NCBI GenBank assembly: GCA_023091665.1
Contig: JALJCQ010000017.1
Location: 186,001 to 250,000 of the forward strand
Reading direction: 5' to 3'
Length of the DNA stretch: 64,000 nt
From: Pythium myriotylum
Taxonomy: Eukaryota; Oomycota; Peronosporomycetes; Pythiales; Pythiaceae
The notes below the pieces were generated by a model that worked only from the letters and a program-made list of their open reading frames with translations, had not been told where the DNA came from and did not search any database. Positions 40,766 to 50,201 of this stretch are shown one piece after another (the first letter of the stretch is position 1; each line of letters starts with the position of its first letter). Both the position numbers and the translations under genes were made by a program.

Positions 40766-42557
40766 ATGGCACCGCCGATACTCGTCCGTCTCCTTCGTGC
40801 CTGGGAGAGCATCCAGGTCGAGCTGCAAGGACAGTACTCGCTCGAGCGACTACGCGAGATTGTAGCTCATAGCCAGACCTCGAGACGCTGGAAGAATTAC
40901 GGGACCTTGGTGTTGACGCCGATCCCAGGTCTTCTCTACTTGCTGCTTCTGGATTCACTACCCCTCTCGCCTCCTCCAGCAGGTTTCTCGCAGCAGAGCG
41001 CAGGTATCTTTGTGCGCATTTGGGCAATGATTCTCCTTCGCATGCTGGTCGTTATCCCTCAAATTCGCGTCAGCTCGCCAACTCTTCGAATATCGACACG
41101 ACAGGCTCTCGTCCTATGTACAATTTCTCCTCTGACGGCAGTGGTGACGTTCGTAGCGCTCGGAAAGCTTTGGGCATTTCCTACACCATGTTTCGCTGTG
41201 ATCCAGCAGATCCCGGGGATTTTTGTAACATTCACCGTGCTACACATTTTCTGGCGAGAAATACTCAACCGTGATCCACTCGCCAAAGCCAAGTTACACT
41301 TTTATCTCAAAGTCGTGCGCATCCAGACATCGGTCCTCGCAACATACATAGCCTACTGTGTCGTCTTCTCACTCGCAGGAGAAACGTACCAGCCGGCTGT
41401 GGCGCTTATCCTCCCAGTAATTAAGCTAGTGTTCAAGAACAAGACGAGGCAGGGTCTCTACTTCATGGAAGACCTCGCACCAAGCATCACAGTTGCAAAC
41501 ATCGACGTCTTCCACTCGGTCTTCATCTCGGTCACGACGCAGCAGGCGCAAGGCACGGGATCCATAGGTGTGGTTATGTTCATTGACCTTGTCCAATCCA
41601 TCATCGCGTACGTGGATGTATGCATTGTGGTCCGTCGCATACACAAGGCAGCGGAAGAGAGTAGAGAGTTAGACAAGTATGCCACCAAGAGTGCTGTGCA
41701 TCGTGACTTGACCAGTCGTACAGCTTCTCGACTCGCGTCATTCCTGATGCCAAGACTTGGCGTTATCGATTACGCCCTGTACATCATTGACTCATATCCT
41801 CGTATTCGAGAACACCCGTCGGTTGCCTTGCCTCGCCACCTCCGAGATCAACTGGATCCTCAAAGTCACGATAGAACGAAAGAAAAGCTGTTTTTCTCAT
41901 CAGTCCAAGTTGTCCCTACTGGCGACGCTGAACCTCGCCAGGGAGGAGCGGCACGATCGCATGCTGAAGTATTGACCGCAGTCGAGCAGAGCCATCTCGT
42001 GTGCGTGGAGAATGTTCTCAAGCTACTCCACATGATCGAGTTCTACGTGCTCATCGAGTTCGCTGAGGTCGCAATTGCGTCGGTCTATAGTAAGTGTCTG
42101 AATTGTGTGCTTGGCTTGTGGTCACTGATGAGTCTTTGTGCCTTCTGGACAGCTCTGTATGTACTCGCGATGAGTATGCTCCCCAATCGCACGTACTACG
42201 TGCAGCTTAAAGACACCTCGGACGATCGCCTGCGAGAGACCATAAGGAACCTCGCTGCATACTCGGCACTGGAATTCGTCTCGCTTGTGCTGTTTTGTGT
42301 GATAATCGATCGACAACTTCAGCACCTTTCGAGTGTCCAACAACTGGCATTTGTGCTCCAGAAGCATCGGATGATCGTCGCTCCAATGATGGCGTGGTAT
42401 CTCGTATTAGTCATCCAGTTAAACCTTGAGCACATGGGTACGCTCGCCTCTTTGTGTGGTTCAACGTGACAGAGATCTCACGGGGTTGGTGGCAAATGCA
42501 GGCATGGATCTCACTTTTAAGTTTAAGTGGCTACACACGAGATCACCAAGTATCTAA
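40766..42557 (+). CDS. Polytopic membrane protein, paralogue 3 of 3
   Basis: Three exons: 40766-42089, 42153-42437 and 42502-42557, about 554 aa. The start MAPPILVRLLRAWESIQVEL matches paralogue 2. Introns sit at the same positions: GTAAGT...GGACAG and GTACGC...TGCAG. Here intron 1 (63 nt) is a multiple of three and has no stop, so an unspliced frame also reads through; the conserved joining residues and the equivalent introns in the sister copies argue for splicing. It is the most diverged of the three (for example FSQQSAGIFVRIWAMILLRM against FAHQGVWIFVRVG), and has a longer exon 2 (285 nt). The product and role are unknown. Confidence 0.83.
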
Positions 42558-43338
42558 TTGACGACTTGAGCAAGAACGCGATCGAATCTTTTCAGTTTAT
42601 AGGCGGAAGATTTTGTGCATTCATCAGCGAGAACGTATTCACATCACAATCACGGTCTAACTGCAGCATGCCACTGGATAGCAGCCATTGCGAAGCAGAT
42701 CACTCCATATTTCCTTGTGTGAATGAAGCTCTTCAGGAAACAAAGGGATGTTTTGCATCTCCGCTCGTGGGCGTGGTGAGGCGGGAGCTAGCGTTCGTGC
42801 GAATCGCAAAGTGAACTGTTATAACTCTATGGTGTGAGCTGGCGCTGCCTTTCCGCCCAGAGGAGTTGCTCGCTTCTTACCGCATCCGGAAACGACAGCA
42901 TCCTCACAGACTGTTCTGCCAAGCAGGTCCTAGCATAGGTTCACGTGGTGACAATTGCGTAAGTAGGCTCAATTCCCTGCTGGCTTGCCGAGTGAGTTCT
43001 TTTGAAGTTCATTGAGGCAGCTTTCCCTCCATGAACTTCAACACGATGCCGCCTGCCCAATCATCGAACGCAACCCACGAACGGATTCGTCACAATTCCC
43101 AACGTGTAGACCAAATTTTTTATTCTGCATATTTTGCAGGAAAGCAAGTATAAATATACGAAAAGATGGAATAATGAGAAGTAGATATCAATCATAAATG
43201 GATCCCCTCTTAAAAGAAGCTGCAGAGAACTAACACGGACATGTTGGTGTTTCTGATCATGGTTATCAGACACCGAATCAACAATCGGCTCACAAGAAAC
43301 CATGTCAGATTTCATCGTGACTACTCATCCCCGCTATC
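42558..43338. other. Spacer between paralogue 3 and the hydrolase
   Basis: About 780 bp with short open frames only. No domain, repeat or RNA gene is recognised. Confidence 0.45.
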
Positions 43339-44291
43339 ATGTCAGCGACGCTGCTCTTGTGCCACGCCGGAGGCTTTTGCAAGCAAGTCTGGACACCTGT
43401 GGTGCGTCGTTTGCGCCGGTCGCCGCTCTTCACCTCTGTCGATATTGTCAGCTTCGACTTTCCTTTCCATGGTGCTAATGGTCGCACTTCAGATGCTGCT
43501 CTCGCCAGCGTCGACTGGACTGACCCGGCACGTCCGGTCGTCAGGCATCCAGCAGCAGAATGGGCGACACCTGTTGCTGCCGTCGAATCCCAAGCTAAAC
43601 GCCTGAAGAACCGATCGCCTTTGGTCGGTATTGGCCACTCCATGGGTGCGACTGCACTTTGGAAGGTCGAGGTCGAGACCCCAGGCACGTTCGATTTATT
43701 GATCCTCTTTGAGCCCATGGTCAACGCGCACGATCTGCCAGGCGTGGCGAAGCATTTCCCACGTATCGCTGCCAAAACGATCTCGCGATCCGCTTCTTGG
43801 TGCATACAATACCATTCAAATTCCTACAAGCTCATCCGTCTAAACGTAGCCGTGTGTTACGTAGGGACTCGAAGGATGCTGCCATGCGTGAGCTCACAGG
43901 GTTGCGCACATACTCAACATGGCATCCCGAGGCGCTCGATGCCTTCATTCAAGGCGGTGTCGTCCGCGCGAAAGAAGGCAAGTACGTGCTCGCGTGTGAC
44001 CCACTGGTTGAGGCCTCGCTCTTTTGCACAGGGTCGATGCGGATGACGAAGGAAGAACAAGCTCGCGTGCGGTGCCCAATAGTATTGGTCTATGGTAGTG
44101 AGTCGTTGTGTTTCTCCGCTGAGAGAGCGCAGACTCTGGTGGACGAATTTCCTGGTGTGTACTCACTCACGAGAGGGGTACCAAACACATCGCATCTTTT
44201 GGTCATGGAAGACCCCGACGTGTGTACGCAACGGGTTATAGAGGCGTTCGAGAAAACCGGAGTGTTGGGAGCAGCATCGTCACACCTCTAG
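43339..44291 (+). CDS. Alpha/beta hydrolase, two exons
   Basis: Exon 1 is 43339-43799 and exon 2 43850-44291, with a 50-nt intron (donor GTGCAT, branch-like GTCTAAACG, acceptor CGTAG); the product is 300 aa. Read without splicing the frame shifts near 43800 and the gene would look broken; splicing restores the family pattern. Motifs are the oxyanion strand LLLCHAGGFCKQVW, FDFPFHGANGRT, the nucleophile elbow GHSMGA with the catalytic Ser, LLILFEPM, the cap-like RTYSTWHPEALDAFIQGG, VLVYGSES for the acid strand, and the catalytic His in NTSHLLVMED. It belongs to the broad AB_hydrolase_6 group of esterase/lactonase-like enzymes; the substrate cannot be told. It follows the three-paralogue region on the same strand. 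Confidence 0.8.
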
Positions 44292-45140
44292 CGCGACGTC
44301 AAGCCTGGTCTAGCCAAGCTGTCAGACACGAAGACAGTACAAAAACGCTCCGGAGTCTGGTGCTGATTAGTAGAGACAACTTCGTGTTTATCACCACCTA
44401 GAATCTTCGAAGTGCCTAATCCATCATGCAACGTAGCATCCGACTTATACTGGCAGTGCTCCGAAGCAGAACTACCAACTCTGCTGGGATTGTCAAATTC
44501 CCATGTTTGTATGAATTGTCGCAAAACAGCACACATTAAGTTTCTTTGCAGGTAAGCTCAGAACAAAAATTGTTTGAGAAGGGTATGTTTCAGGTGAACT
44601 GCTCTTAGTGTGCACATCCAGAGCTTCCCGGGGTAACGCACGGCATGAGTCACGTATAGCATGACTGAATATGGGACCAATGTGATGTATAACGGTTTGA
44701 AATTGTTTTCTCTTGAAAATCTTTGCTCGGTAAGCACAGGTGGCTTGACAATTGACCACCCGCACAGCCTTGAATTGGTAACTTGTACTTCGTTGTACCA
44801 TCATCGCTCAGCTGCCTAAAGAAACCGGGCTACCACGTCATTCGAACCAACGGCATCATACTCTACTGTATCAACGCTAATAGGCTCCTGTTTAGATACA
44901 TGGCCAATTGCTCCATCATCAGTCGAATTTTTGATTAGATATCGAATCATTCCGATTAGATGCTCTGTTCGTATCTCATCACCGTCAGCATCCAATCGGA
45001 TTCGACAATGAGTGTCTGCCAGCAACATTTTACCCAATCCAATTGATATTGATACACGCGATATGGAAGGTGCAACGTTTCAGCCTCGAGTTGCTTGCGA
45101 CCTATTCATTCTCGTACCTGCTTCCTCGGGAATAAACGCC
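44292..45140. other. Spacer upstream of the ABCB gene
   Basis: About 850 bp, AT-richer than the genes. It presumably holds the ABCB promoter. No gene is supported. The ABCB frame is open from 45012, with an in-frame ATG at 45063. Confidence 0.45.
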
Positions 45141-46763
45141 ATGTCGAAGCCACGCGAGCTTGACGTAGTACCGGACGACGCAATCTTTGCTGCTCTGCAG
45201 ACACCCAAGGCCAACCGCGATGAGGTTGCGGTGGACACCGCGGAGACCAAGAAGATCGAGGCAGGCTACGACAAGATTGTTCCCCTCTCTCAGTTATTCA
45301 CGTACGCTGACACGATGGACATGTTTTTGATGGCTATCGGCACATTGGGGGCGATCGCTGCCTGTGTTTCGCGGCCCATCCAGATCGTGCTCTTCGGCGA
45401 CATGATCAACTCCTTCAACCCGAGCACGCCACAGACACCTGGCGAGTTCCGAAAGTCAATCAATGAAGTTGCACGCAACTTCGCGATTCTCGGTGCCGCA
45501 GTCGTTGTGTGCTGCTTCTTCCAAGTAACGTGCTGGTCGGTGACGGCCTCTCGACAGGCGAAGCGTGTCCGTAGTGCGTACGTGAGTGCCATCCTCAGCA
45601 AAGAGATCGGTTGGTTCGATGTGAACGAGCCCATGCAGCTGCCGACGCGTGTGGCGGAGTCGACCGCAGCGATCCAAGAAGGCATGGGGCGCAAGCTCGG
45701 CGATGGGATTAACTTTGCCTCGATGGCTGTCTCCGGCATCATTATCGGTCTGGTCAAAGGCTGGGAGCTCGCGCTGGTTCTCTTGGCGTTTACTCCAGCG
45801 ATGGCTTTCACGGCATCTCTTGCGATGAAAGTGCTTTCGACCGCGACGCAAGCAGGCATCGACTCTTATGGGAAGGCCGGCGCCGTCGCGCAAGAATCGC
45901 TCAGCAACGTCCGCACAGTGCACATGCTCAATGCCATCGACCACTTTGTCAAGAAGCACGAACGAGCTCTTGGACTCGCCACCAAAGCTGGTGTGAAGAA
46001 AGGCTTAGCTGTGGGATGGGGCACGGGTGTCATGTTCTTCACGGTGTTCTGTATGTACGCGTGCGGTATGTTTTACGGTGCGCTCAAGATCGCCAACGAC
46101 CGACGAGATGGCTGCGTTAGCGACAACTGCTACGACGGCGGCCGCGTCGTGACCGTGTTCTTCGCCGTGATCACGGGAGCGATGGCGCTTGGACAAGCCG
46201 GACCTAGTGTTCAAGCCGTTGTGACGGCACGCACCGCCGCCTATGATGTATTTGCAGCCATCCGGCGCCAGTCGCTCGTGGATCCACTCAGCGTATACGG
46301 CACGAGGCTCGACAAAGTCGCTGGCAAGATCGAGATCGAAGGCGTTTCGTTCGCGTACCCGTCGCGTCCCGAAGTCGAAGTGTGCAGTAACTACTCGCTG
46401 TCGATCGAAGCTGGCGAGACTGTGGCACTCTTGGGTTCGAGCGGAAGCGGCAAGTCGACGATCGTGTCGCTCTTGGAGCGATTCTACGACCCATTACGAG
46501 GCGTGGTGAAGTTAGACGGCGTCGATATTCGCGAGCTCAACGTCAAGTGGCTTCGCGAACAGGTCGGGATGGTGGGACAGGAGCCGGTGCTTTTCGCCAC
46601 GACAATCATGGAGAACATCCGCCGCGGCTATTCTGGTGCGTCTGACGAACAGGTCATCGAGGCGGCCAAGATGGCGAACGCCTTCGACTTCATCAACGAC
46701 TTCCCTTTGGGCTTTCAGACCGAGGTAGGCGAGCGAGGTACACAACTTTCGGGCGGTCAGAAG
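45141..46763 (+). pseudogene. ABCB/MDR transporter, 5' part (TMD1 and most of NBD1), split by an insertion
   Basis: 541 codons from the ATG of MSKPRELDVVPDD to the end of the signature LSGGQK. Upstream ATGs in frame (45063) would add a tail not typical of the family. The fragment has TMD1 (six helices, for example QLFTYADTMDMFLMAIGTLG at its start) and NBD1 with Walker A LLGSSGSGKST near residue 430, and the Q-loop GMVGQEPVLF. The frame then enters the terminal repeat of a transposable element at 46764 and soon stops. The other side of NBD1 resumes at 52686 in the correct phase. The gene is thus an insertion-disrupted ABCB exporter; codons on both sides look intact, which argues for a recent event, an allele-specific insertion, or possibly a removable insertion. 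Confidence 0.9.
46754..46763. repeat. Left target-site duplication, 10 bp
   Basis: CGGTCAGAAG, identical to 52676-52685. It lies in the ABC signature codons. A length of 9 bp cannot be excluded, because the base before it could belong to the element on the right side. Confidence 0.85.
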
Positions 46764-46814
46764 GAAGCGTCTAAAACAGGTCAATTTGTGGGTCAGGTCA
46801 GCGTCTTTTCTATG
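46764..46814 (+). repeat. Left terminal inverted repeat
   Basis: The 51-bp left end begins GAAGCGTCTAAAACAGGTCA and closes with AGCGTCTTTTCTATG. It matches the reverse complement of 52625-52675 except at about eight positions, clustered at the outer tip and around the middle GTG/AAA. Confidence 0.85.
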
Positions 46815-46885
46815 CACGCATCCACTTGGTCAGGCAATAGGTCATGTCGCGGACGTGACCTGTGCTCCACTTAGGGGACTTCGCG

Positions 46886-48455
46886 ATGGCGTCAAGCCAT
46901 CCGACGCTGTCGCGTCAAGACCATCAGTATCTGGATGACGCCCAGTGGGCCTATCTCCAGAAGATGGAGGCCATCGATGGCCGAGCAAGCATCAACGAGC
47001 TGCTTCAACGCGGCTCTGGCGAAGTCCTCGCTCACATCGCGCGATTCCGCGACTATGAGATTGCTCTGGAGCAACACGTGCTCGACGTTGTTACGTCTCG
47101 CGTCACCGCAGCTCAAGCGACTCAGGCTGCCACGGTGGCTCCCACCATCAGCTATGTGCCCTCTCCGGCACCCCCGGAAAGTCTGAAGCCCGTTCGAGTC
47201 ACGGTCTCCCAGTACTCTGGGGCTGAAGGCGAGAACCTCGTCTTTTGGCAGCGCGAGGTCGAGCTCGCAATGGCGGCAGGTCGTATCCGCGACGAACGTC
47301 AGAAGGTGACCTTCGCGATATCCAACATAAAGGATCGCGCCAAGGTCTGGGCCTTGACTTGTGAGACTTCACAGCCCGGATTTTTCCGCGATTGGCCATC
47401 ACTCGCCGATGCCATGAAGCTGATGTTTCAGCCGCCGAACGTGGCGCACCGCCAGCGCGCGGCATTCCGTGCCTGTCGCCAAGGCAATCGCGACCTGCGC
47501 TCCTTTGTGCAGGAGTTGCGATAACGCCGTGCCAACATGGCCGCGAAAACTCTCGCCGAGGACGTGATGCTCACGACCTTCATGGAAGGGATGAATCCCG
47601 GCCCCGAAAAGGCCGCGGTTTTCCGCGAAGAACCGGCGTTCTTGGAAGACGCGTTCGTCGTCGCGCTGCGAGAAGACTACGTCCAGCGCCTCGCACGGGG
47701 TCTACCCGCGAATCCGGCAGCACCGTCTCCGGTTCTTCCGGTCCAACCTCCGGCTTCGGAGCCGATGGATCTGAGTGTAATTGTTCTCAGCGGAGTGATC
47801 TGAGCACGTTCGACTTGAGTGCGATCGACGTGAAGGCACTTCACATCAAGTGTTTCACTTGTGGAAAGTTTGGCCACTTCCAACGTGATTGCCCGCGCAA
47901 TAGGGGCAGTGCACGCGCCCGTCGTGGAAGACCACGTCGCTCGGTAGGCCGAGGCGGACCCGCCTCCGCGTCTCAGGGAAACGACAATTCCCAGTAGACG
48001 CGGGGCAGTCTGCTGGGGCGATGACCCCTCGCTCCGCGAGGTCGAACACGACATCATCGCGGGGTGGGCCGCCCCCTAGAGAAGATCTCTTCTCGGCAGC
48101 TGACAAACAACGTGTCAGTGGCGAACTCATCGTCGTCACTGCTCAAGTGAAAGGATTCTCACGTTCCTTTAAGGTCTTAATAGACTCTGGTGCGACGCGC
48201 AATTACGGTCGCAAGCAAAGTATTGCTGAAAATCCTTCTCTGTTTGCTCAAGCTTGCGAGCGAGATCTCGGGAGAGTCTCTGTGCGTCTTGCGACGGGAA
48301 TCGTCGCAGAGACGAGGAAGATCGAGGTCGATCTACGCATTGCGTTTGTCGATTTCGACTCAGTCGAGCGCTTTACAGTGCTCGACATGGATGAGAGGTT
48401 TGATCTCATCCTCGGAATGCCGTGGCTTGAGCGCCACGAGCCATGGATCGACTGA
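46886..48455 (+). pseudogene. Decayed retrotransposon gag and aspartic protease
   Basis: A gag-like protein starts at 46886 (MASSHPTLSRQDHQYLDDA), with a capsid-like core (FWQREVELAMAAGRIRDERQ). It is broken by an in-frame TAA at 47522, continues in the same frame from 47525, then shifts frame near 47780-47810. A zinc knuckle CFTCGKFGHFQRDC follows (near 47850-47892). After another frame change, a protease-like region runs to 48455, with the active-site motif LIDSGATRNYG near 48177-48210 and LILGMPWLERH near its end. No plus-strand reverse transcriptase follows. The order gag-CCHC-protease fits a Ty3/gypsy-type element, now inactive. Confidence 0.8.
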
Positions 48456-48565
48456 AGGACCAAGTCGATTGGGAGCACGTAGCCCGGCAGGAACGGAGTT
48501 CAGGAGCGTCATGAACCCTCCTTCGTCCGCCGGCTGACGAGCCCCATCAAGGATGATGAAAGTGC

Positions 48566-49100
48566 CTACTTCATTGGTGTAGTGAACGCCATGGACACCT
48601 CGGGTGTTCCGGAGACGGTCGTGCCGTCTGCCGTGGAGTACGGCGTAGAAGAGGGTGTCGAGTCGTCTCCGCCCCCTCCGAGTACCAGCATGGAAGATGC
48701 TTCGGGGATGTGTCCCCCTGTCGCACGGTCGCGTGGGTGTTGGAGATGGCGACCACGGTGGCTGGCGAGGCTTGGATGCGGGAAATCGTCCCGTAGTGTA
48801 TAGTCGATGACCGCCTCGTTGGCAGGAAATGAGTAGTCATTGATGACACGAATGTCTCCTTCGTCGCCTTTGTCGACAACACCGAGTGGACAGATGGAGA
48901 TCTCGGGCCACAGTTCGAGCAGTGATTCGTCGGCAATCAAGTAACGACCATCAAGAGCACCTTTGCGAGTGTGTTGTCGCACTTGATCTGCATTATTCGC
49001 AGCGGACGCGTGATTTGGTGGTCGCTTGGCTTGACAGGTTGCTTTCTTGCTTGACCACCGAGCCCGTACACCACCAAGCACGACATCGTTCCATCGTTCC
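48566..49100 (-). pseudogene. Reverse-transcriptase fragment, antisense to the gag remnant
   Basis: On the minus strand the frame ending at 48566 reads PLGVVDKGDEGDIRVINDYS followed by FPANEAVIDYTLRDDFP, which resembles the N-terminal part of retroelement reverse transcriptases (the conserved I-R-V-I-N-D-Y-S strand). The catalytic YxDD region is absent, and the frame becomes disordered after about 60 residues. Its orientation is opposite to the gag/protease remnant, so it probably comes from a different insertion or an inversion. The left side abuts the 411-bp repeat. Confidence 0.65.
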
Positions 49101-49102
49101 AA

Positions 49103-49513
49103 CACCGCCAAGCCCGCAAGCAAGCCGCGTTGTCTTGGCAAGGAACGTCGCATCAAGGCTCGCCGTCACCAACAGGAGGTGACGTTAAAGAAGACCCCGG
49201 TGGAACCTGGCTATTGCTGTCAGGGGAAGCCGACGACTCTCAAGCGGCCGACTTGAAGCGCTGGAGCAAGACTGCCAGCAGCGTCGGCTGCACCAAGGAC
49301 AAGGACGCTCGTGTGCGCCGGTGGGATCGTCCCCCCGCCACGACAAGGCAAGGTTACGGTCTCTAGTGCTGGGCACTAGCAGATCTTACGCCCCAAGGAA
49401 GCCGCAGCCGTCTCATCGGCTGCGCACAAGTACTCCGAGCCCCTGCGTGTTGATCAGGCGTGTTTCTCGGCCCGGTACGACCCCCGGCCCAACTCTGCGA
49501 GACGGTCTCCTCG
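49103..49513. repeat. 411-bp repeat, copy A
   Basis: Runs from CACCGCCAAGCCCGCAAG to GACGGTCTCCTCG and matches 53507-53917 in the same orientation, without gaps and with only two differences seen by eye. Copy B lies in the presumed 5' LTR of the downstream gypsy element, so copy A is probably an LTR fragment. It contains a frame with GGDVKEDPGGTWLLL that ends in a stop shared by both copies. Confidence 0.85.
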
Positions 49514-49751
49514 AGCCGAGGCAACCATCGCCCAGGGAATCCGTTCTGCCGGGCCTCCTGGCGTGAAAATCCGCTACTTTGTCCTACGCGGATCCTGGAC
49601 AAACCATAGAGAGCTTACGAAGCCCTACACTGATTGCTAGCTACCGTAGTCGATGGAAGGAGAGGCCCCTGCCGTATCCACAATCAGCTACACTCGCGGT
49701 TGATAGCGAGACGAGAGCGCTGGATCACTACGGCACTACAGCACCGGACCA

Positions 49752-50201
49752 CTACAGCAGCGGAGCGCTGAAGAACATGCGGCTCAAAGAAGCGTGAGCG
49801 GAGTCGTTGGGGCGACTGTCGCGTTGGCAGGTGGCGCGAGAGGTGCGGCTAGTGCTGGTGCAGATGCAGGTGCCGGCTGTGGCTGCAGACCCGGAATCGG
49901 GATGGGAACAGTGACTCCGATCTCTGAGTCCGCTGCCCGGACGAGCTGGCGCGGGTGCCGTCACTGGTGCTGGACCAGGGGCCGGAGCGAGAGCGGGAGC
50001 AGGCGCTGGTGCAGGAGTTGGACCAGGAGCAGGCGCAGGTGCAGGCGCGACCGGTGGACGAGCGGCTGGACGACGCCCAAAGCGAAGCTCGCGAGGTGTC
50101 GCTGACACGGACGACCCGGATACCATCGAGACGGACGCCATGCTGCCCAGCATGACGCAGCCGAGAACCACGAGACTCAGCGACTTGATCAGAGACACCA
50201 T
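49752..50201 (-). CDS. Possible secreted Pro/Ala-rich protein carried inside the TIR element
   Basis: A 149-codon frame starting MVSLIKSLSLVVLGCVMLGS. The first 22-29 residues form a good signal peptide. The mature part opens with SSVSATPRELRFGRRPAARP and continues with a repeated Ala-Pro block (APAPAPGPTPAPAPA). R37-E-L-R40 fits the RxLR consensus in the usual distance range, but there is no downstream dEER motif, and a chance match is quite possible. The last 50 residues are Ser/Thr/Arg-rich and less convincing; the true end may be different. The location inside a transposable element, antisense to the gag remnant, suggests gene capture. An alternative is a chance frame in a CAGGTG-type repeat. 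Confidence 0.42.
   Translation of the reverse strand: MVSLIKSLSLVVLGCVMLGSMASVSMVSGSSVSATPRELRFGRRPAARPPVAPAPAPAPGPTPAPAPAPALAPAPGPAPVTAPAPARPGSGLRDRSHCSHPDSGSAATAGTCICTSTSRTSRATCQRDSRPNDSAHASLSRMFFSAPLL

Noticed and set aside
43790..43850. Apparent frameshift in the alpha/beta hydrolase
   Set aside because: A 50-nt intron with GT-AG ends and a CTAAAC branch-like site joins the two frames exactly, and the joined protein follows the family pattern.
49160..49210. 2A-like peptide motif (GGDVKEDPGG) in the 411-bp repeat
   Set aside because: It lacks the required N-P-G-P ending, and the surrounding frame is not shown to be translated.
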